Source of the DNA: JBCAWW01 sp039024315
Lineage (GTDB): Bacteria; Bacteroidota; Bacteroidia; J057
Direction: 5' to 3'
DNA: 24,065 nucleotides
NCBI GenBank assembly: GCA_039024315.1
Contig: JBCCQN010000124.1
Span: forward strand, 1-24,065
In this document: piece by piece, positions 21,012 to 24,065 of the stretch
Layout: the number at the start of each line of letters is the position of its first letter
Numbering within the stretch: position 1 is the first letter of the stretch
Notes under the pieces: model-generated
What the model was told of the DNA's origin: nothing
Databases searched by the model: none
What the model saw: the letters and a program-made list of their open reading frames with translations, nothing else
Made by a program: the position numbers and the translations under genes

Positions 21012-22709
21012 ATGCTGCAACATCTGCATATCCGTAATTACGCTTTATTTGCTGAGACCAATGTCCGCTTTGGTGACGGTCTCAACATACTTACCGGTGA
21101 GACCGGTGCGGGTAAATCACTTTTAGTAGGAGCCTTAGGCTTGATCAACGGCAAACGCGCCGATAATTCCGTAGTTTTTCGCGATGGCGAAAAATGTGTG
21201 GTTGAAGCCACCTTTGGTTCGCTTTCTCCTTCGGTAAAAAGTAAACTTGCTAGCTATGAGGAATTTGACCTCGATGGAAACGAATTGCTGATTCGGCGTG
21301 AAATCAATCCCTCAGGCAAGTCGCGCGCTTTTATCAATGATACACCAGTCGCTTTGACGGTCTTGAGAGAAGTGAGTAGCCTTTTGGTAGATATGCACTC
21401 TCAGCATGAAAACCAACAATTGGTTTCCCATGATCAACAGCTACTCCTGCTAGATGCTTATGCAGGCACTAGCGAAAAGGTGCAAGCCTTTGGGCAGAAG
21501 CTCAAATCCTGTGAGCAATTGTGGCAGGAAATTCGTTCGCTGAAGGCAAAAGAAAAAGAAGCCTCCGACAAGCTTGCCTACTTAAGGTTCCAGATCGAAG
21601 AATTGGAAGCTGCGGGTATCGAAGCTGAGGAAGAACATAAACTTGAGCAAGAACTTAACCTGCTCCAAAACTCTGAACAGGTCCGAGAAGCTTTAGGTCA
21701 GGCTACCGAAGTGCTTTATAATCAGGAGCTTTCCCTCTACGAACAGTTGAGTGAAGTGCTGGAGCCCTTAGCTAAATTGGCCAATGTCAATCTGCAGATT
21801 AGTGAGACTACGGCTCGCCTGCAAGAGATGCGGGAGCAGATGAAAGAGGAGGCTTTTGCTTTGCAAGAGCTTTTGGAATCGGTTGAGTCTGATCCTGAAA
21901 GATTGAGCTTTATCGAAGAACGATTAGCTGTTTACCATAAGCTCAAGCTTAAATACGGGCTCAACTCTGGCGAAGCTTTGATGGCTGAATTTGAAAAGCT
22001 GAAAGCGGAGCTTAATCAGTATGGTTCTTTGGAGGACCGCATCGCGGAACTAGAGAGCAAATTTGCTGAGCAACAAAAAGAGATTGTCATCGACGGCTTG
22101 GCCATTGAAGAGAAGCGTTTGGCGGCTAAGCCGAGATTAGAAGATAAAATCCATACCCTCTTGCGGGAAGTAGGTTTTGAAAAGGCCGTCTTCTCCGTCA
22201 TCGTAGAGCGAAATACGGTGGCAGAATCCGCGTGGGAGCTAGAGGGCGCTCCTATCAAACCTATCGCCAGTGGCCTCAACAAGGTTTATTTTGAGATGAA
22301 GACCAATCCCGGTATGCCGGCTGGGCCGCTTTCGCAAATCGCCTCGGGCGGGGAGATTTCACGCGTAATGTTAGCCATAAAATCTGCTTTGGCTGAGAAA
22401 TCTGAATTCCCGGTCCTGATCTTTGATGAGATCGACACCGGTATCAGCGGTGAAATCGCCAATAAGGTAGGTACGGTGATGCAAGGTTTGGCCGATCAAT
22501 TCCAAATCTTAGCCATTACACACTTACCGCAGATTGCGGCTAAGGGACATAAGCATTACCAAATATTCAAACGGGTAGCTAACGATCAAACTACTTCAGA
22601 TGTAGTAGGACTCGATCATGAAGCCCGTATACTGGAATTAGCAAAAATGCTTTCGGGCGAAACTCCAACTGAGTCCGCCCTGCGCAATGCCGCTGAACTG
22701 ATCGGATAA
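21012..22709 (+). CDS. recN: DNA repair ATPase RecN
   Basis: A protein of 565 residues, close to the usual 550. It is an SMC-like ABC ATPase: Walker A GETGAGKS at 29-36, the RecN-typical RREINPSGKSRAFIND, and VDMHSQHENQQL. A long coiled coil lies at about 160-385, with a hinge-like break near 270-300. The C-terminal signature is SGGEISRVMLAIK, and Walker B LIFDEIDTGISGEIA contains Asp472-Glu473. ITHLPQIAAKGHKHY provides the switch His. RecN works in double-strand-break repair, holding DNA ends or sisters together with RecA. It is convergent with the next gene with one base between stop codons and no terminator hairpin. An AACT-variant hairpin lies at 22037. Confidence 0.96.
   Translation: MLQHLHIRNYALFAETNVRFGDGLNILTGETGAGKSLLVGALGLINGKRADNSVVFRDGEKCVVEATFGSLSPSVKSKLASYEEFDLDGNELLIRREINPSGKSRAFINDTPVALTVLREVSSLLVDMHSQHENQQLVSHDQQLLLLDAYAGTSEKVQAFGQKLKSCEQLWQEIRSLKAKEKEASDKLAYLRFQIEELEAAGIEAEEEHKLEQELNLLQNSEQVREALGQATEVLYNQELSLYEQLSEVLEPLAKLANVNLQISETTARLQEMREQMKEEAFALQELLESVESDPERLSFIEERLAVYHKLKLKYGLNSGEALMAEFEKLKAELNQYGSLEDRIAELESKFAEQQKEIVIDGLAIEEKRLAAKPRLEDKIHTLLREVGFEKAVFSVIVERNTVAESAWELEGAPIKPIASGLNKVYFEMKTNPGMPAGPLSQIASGGEISRVMLAIKSALAEKSEFPVLIFDEIDTGISGEIANKVGTVMQGLADQFQILAITHLPQIAAKGHKHYQIFKRVANDQTTSDVVGLDHEARILELAKMLSGETPTESALRNAAELIG
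22037..22051 (-). repeat. CGTT-hairpin-like sequence in recN (AACT variant)
   Basis: CCGC-ATC-GCGG-AACT on the + strand. The stem is perfect, but the tetranucleotide has one change and the loop is atypical. It codes for RIAEL in the coiled coil, a common heptad sequence, so chance is likely. Confidence 0.3.
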
Positions 22710-22710
22710 G

Positions 22711-23163
22711 CTACTTGATGCTATTCCAGATATCGAGGTAGATCTTCCACTCTCCGTCTATCTTCTTCCAGACGATCACATATTTACCGCGCCAGCTACG
22801 CATTTCTCCATTATCTAGGGTAGTAGTGCCTTCGTAATAACCAAAATCATAAGCTTCATCGCCCATGATTTTAATTTCGCTGGGAGTGATCTTGTGGTAA
22901 GAGGTACGATAGCCTTCACCTGGAGTCCAATATTTTTGGACTGCTTCTCTGCCCGAGATGATATCCACATCAGTGGGAAAGATTTTTGCGTCCTCGGTAT
23001 AAGCATTTGCAATGGCTACGGCATCCCCTGCCATAACCGCTTCAGAAAAACCCGCGACGAGTGATAAGATGGTTTCGATTTCTTTTTCATCGCCTGTGTA
23101 GGTCTGACCGGTAGCGGTAAAGCTTGTCGTAAGGAATGCGAGGAGGATTAAATAATATTTCAT
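22711..23163 (-). CDS. Secreted SnoaL-like / DUF4440 (NTF2-fold) protein
   Basis: A protein of 150 residues from the ATG at 23163, chosen because a signal peptide begins there (KYYLILLAFLTTSFTATGQ). A longer frame up to 23370 crosses repeats and a terminator and is rejected. The mature part has the cone-shaped NTF2-like pattern: AVMAGDAVAIANAYTEDAKIFPTD, ISGREAVQKYW, DEAYDFGYYEGTTTL and GKYVIVWKKIDGEWKIYLDIWNS. This is typical of SnoaL/DUF4440 proteins predicted to bind or turn over small molecules. Without a conserved catalytic set the role is open. It is convergent with recN, one base apart. Confidence 0.82.
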   Translation of the reverse strand: MKYYLILLAFLTTSFTATGQTYTGDEKEIETILSLVAGFSEAVMAGDAVAIANAYTEDAKIFPTDVDIISGREAVQKYWTPGEGYRTSYHKITPSEIKIMGDEAYDFGYYEGTTTLDNGEMRSWRGKYVIVWKKIDGEWKIYLDIWNSIK

Positions 23164-23184
23164 GTTGAGTCGTATTTGGTTTCT

Positions 23185-23221
23185 CCGCTGCGCGGAACGA
23201 GATGAGCGTTCTGCGCAGCAG
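23185..23221. repeat. Inverted pair of CGTT-hairpin elements (BIME-like)
   Basis: CCGC-TGC-GCGG-AACG (23185-23199), a 7-bp spacer, then CGTT-CTGC-GCA-GCAG (23207-23221). The AACG and CGTT ends are complementary, so the two arms can also pair with each other. It lies 21 bp upstream of the SnoaL-like start, so it would be in that gene's leader if transcribed from further upstream. Confidence 0.85.
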
Positions 23222-23238
23222 TAAAAAATCACAGAAAG

Positions 23239-23375
23239 AAAAAACCCCTCGGGTACTAAAAAGGACCTAAGGGGCACACACAACTCTAACGCTTTATTCT
23301 TAAGATATTTATCTTTCAACTTTGGAGGTTCAGACAATGTTTCTGAACTACATACGGAAGTAAAGCCCATAAAAA
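23239..23375 (-). ncRNA. Candidate small RNA or attenuated leader (minus strand)
   Basis: On the minus strand three stems occur in order. They are GTTCAGA / TCTGAAC (23328-23348), AAGAT / ATCTT (23302-23315), and a terminator CCCCT-GGT / ACC-AGGGG (23245-23274) followed by six Ts. There is no protein gene upstream of the terminator on this strand. The transcript is therefore either an independent RNA of about 100-140 nt or an attenuated leader of the SnoaL-like gene. No promoter was identified and the 5' end is a guess. I recognise no known RNA family. Confidence 0.35.
23245..23274 (-). terminator. Minus-strand intrinsic terminator upstream of the SnoaL-like gene
   Basis: CCCCT/AGGGG and GGT/ACC with a 2x2 internal loop between them; six Ts follow on the minus strand. 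It is placed about 80 bp before a start codon rather than after a gene. Confidence 0.65.
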
Positions 23376-23507
23376 CTCAGATGCATCTTTTTTCGCTAAA
23401 CGGAGTCTATTCTTCGACAAAAGACCAACTCATAACTCCTAACGACCTTTGACCGTAACAAAGAGTTATTGATATGACAATGAGCGGTTTTGGTCGAAAA
23501 AAGGGTG

Positions 23508-23523
23508 ATTTAATCGATTAAAT
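23508..23523. promoter_or_regulatory. 16-bp perfect palindrome upstream of the histidine kinase (operator candidate)
   Basis: ATTTAATCGATTAAAT is its own reverse complement. It lies 69 bp before the kinase start, a usual place for a dimeric regulator such as a LytTR response regulator or other helix-turn-helix protein. AT-rich palindromes also arise by chance. Confidence 0.4.
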
Positions 23524-23591
23524 ACAATAAGAACACAAATTTCACCACTTAAGGAAGGCTATTTCCACAGGATTTTCGGTAATTTTAAGCT

Positions 23592-24065
23592 ATGACTCAA
23601 TTTCCCTTTACGTCCAACCGTCTGGCGCAAAATCGTGTATTCGTACACCTTTTGTTTTGGTTGGGCTATTTGATCTTTTTTGCTTTGATCAACAGTGGGG
23701 GAGGGGAGTTTGGCGAATCACTCTTTTATGAGAGCATCATGCTGCCGACCAAATTGTTGGTGGTTTACTTGACGCTTTATGTTCTGATCCCGCGCTTTCT
23801 CTTAGAAAAGCGTTACTGGCAAATGGCCCTGCTGCTGATCGCGCTGCTAGGAGTTGCTGGTATCATCCAGCGGACGATCGTTTATTATGTGGTCTATCCT
23901 ATCCAATATCAGGATATCGCTTTTGGTTATGGACCTTACTGGGCTACTGACAAGCTGTTTAAGCATATTATTCAAATCAGTTTTGTTTTGGTGGTAGCCT
24001 CAGCGGTAAAGATTCAAAAATATTATTACCGTTTTGATCAAGCATCTAAGGCCCTAGAAAGAGAA
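23592..24065 (+). CDS. LytS/YehU-family sensor histidine kinase, N-terminal part (truncated by window end)
   Basis: 158 codons are visible from the ATG at 23592. The chain starts with a short soluble stretch (TQFPFTSNRLAQNRVF), then about four membrane spans: HLLFWLGYLIFFALI, LLVVYLTLYVLIPRFLL, MALLLIALLGVAGII and IIQISFVLVVASAV. A helix leading to a kinase domain follows (KIQKYYYRFDQASKALERE). HxLFWxxY near the start and YxLIPRFL in the second span are typical of Bacteroidota kinases with the His_kinase (PF06580) domain, usually paired with a LytTR response regulator just downstream. The catalytic region lies beyond the window, so the call rests on the membrane part. Confidence 0.75.
   Translation, partial: MTQFPFTSNRLAQNRVFVHLLFWLGYLIFFALINSGGGEFGESLFYESIMLPTKLLVVYLTLYVLIPRFLLEKRYWQMALLLIALLGVAGIIQRTIVYYVVYPIQYQDIAFGYGPYWATDKLFKHIIQISFVLVVASAVKIQKYYYRFDQASKALERE

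Larger units (their letters stand above)
23164..23591. other. 428-bp spacer: inverted hairpin pair, terminator-bearing small-RNA candidate, palindrome, kinase promoter region
   Basis: No protein gene is supported here. From left to right it holds an inverted pair of CGTT-hairpin elements (23185-23221), a minus-strand terminator (23245-23274) and two further hairpins (23302-23315, 23328-23348). A 16-bp perfect palindrome (23508-23523) and about 70 bp before the histidine kinase follow. Confidence 0.7.

Noticed and set aside
23164..23370. N-terminal extension of the SnoaL-like protein to 23370
   Set aside because: It crosses the inverted repeat pair and a terminator; a clean signal peptide starts at 23163.

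Overview
The window (24 kb) comes from a member of the Bacteroidota, most likely a Saprospiria/Cytophagia-like environmental lineage. Evidence: a type IX secretion C-terminal sorting domain on a secreted esterase, TAnnTTTG promoter boxes, several Bacteroidota-type secreted or lipoprotein genes, and a LytS-type histidine kinase of the form common in this phylum. Base composition is moderate and looks fairly even. No rRNA, tRNA, prophage, insertion sequence with a transposase, or CRISPR array was seen.

Layout. (1) 1-796: remains of a divergent SDR-dehydrogenase / LysR-regulator pair, fused head to head by a deletion that removed both N-termini. (2) 874-1551 (-): NlpC/P60 peptidase. (3) 1552-1903: repeat-rich spacer. 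(4) 1904-4513: clpB. (5) 4756-5900: two small membrane-anchored TonB C-terminal-domain proteins, with clear terminators around them. (6) 6212-7342: secreted PHB-depolymerase-type esterase with a type IX sorting domain. (7) 7420-16657: a molybdenum island. It holds an FdhF/YdeP-like molybdopterin oxidoreductase, moaA, a lipoprotein with a glycan-binding-like domain and a Hint domain, modA, modB, a small membrane protein and modC on the + strand, then moeA (-) and moaC (+) in divergent orientation. The cluster supplies molybdate import (ModABC), the first cofactor step (MoaA/MoaC), metal insertion (MoeA) and one likely client enzyme. moaD, moaE, mobA and mogA must lie elsewhere. (8) 16874-19361 (-): four paralogous small secreted proteins with an EF-hand-like loop, interrupted by a DUF1697 gene. 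(9) 19496-20890 (-): lpdA. (10) 21012-22709: recN. (11) 22711-23163 (-): SnoaL/DUF4440-like secreted protein. (12) 23164-23591: spacer with an inverted repeat pair, a terminator-bearing small-RNA candidate and a 16-bp palindrome. (13) 23592-end: 5' part of a LytS-family histidine kinase.

The strongest unexplained signal is a dispersed 15-nt element: the tetranucleotide CGTT followed by a 4-bp stem, a 3-nt loop and the closing stem. Thirteen copies keep a perfect stem although the stem bases change in a compensatory way (CTGC/GCAG, CCGC/GCGG, CTCC/GGAG). Several copies lie inside protein-coding genes in different reading frames. Two copies of a roughly 160-bp composite element carry one such hairpin at each end. 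This resembles REP/RAYT-type palindromes but the tetranucleotide differs from the classical GTAG. The second notable item is the Hint-domain lipoprotein in the molybdenum operon, and the third is the tandem family of four secreted proteins.
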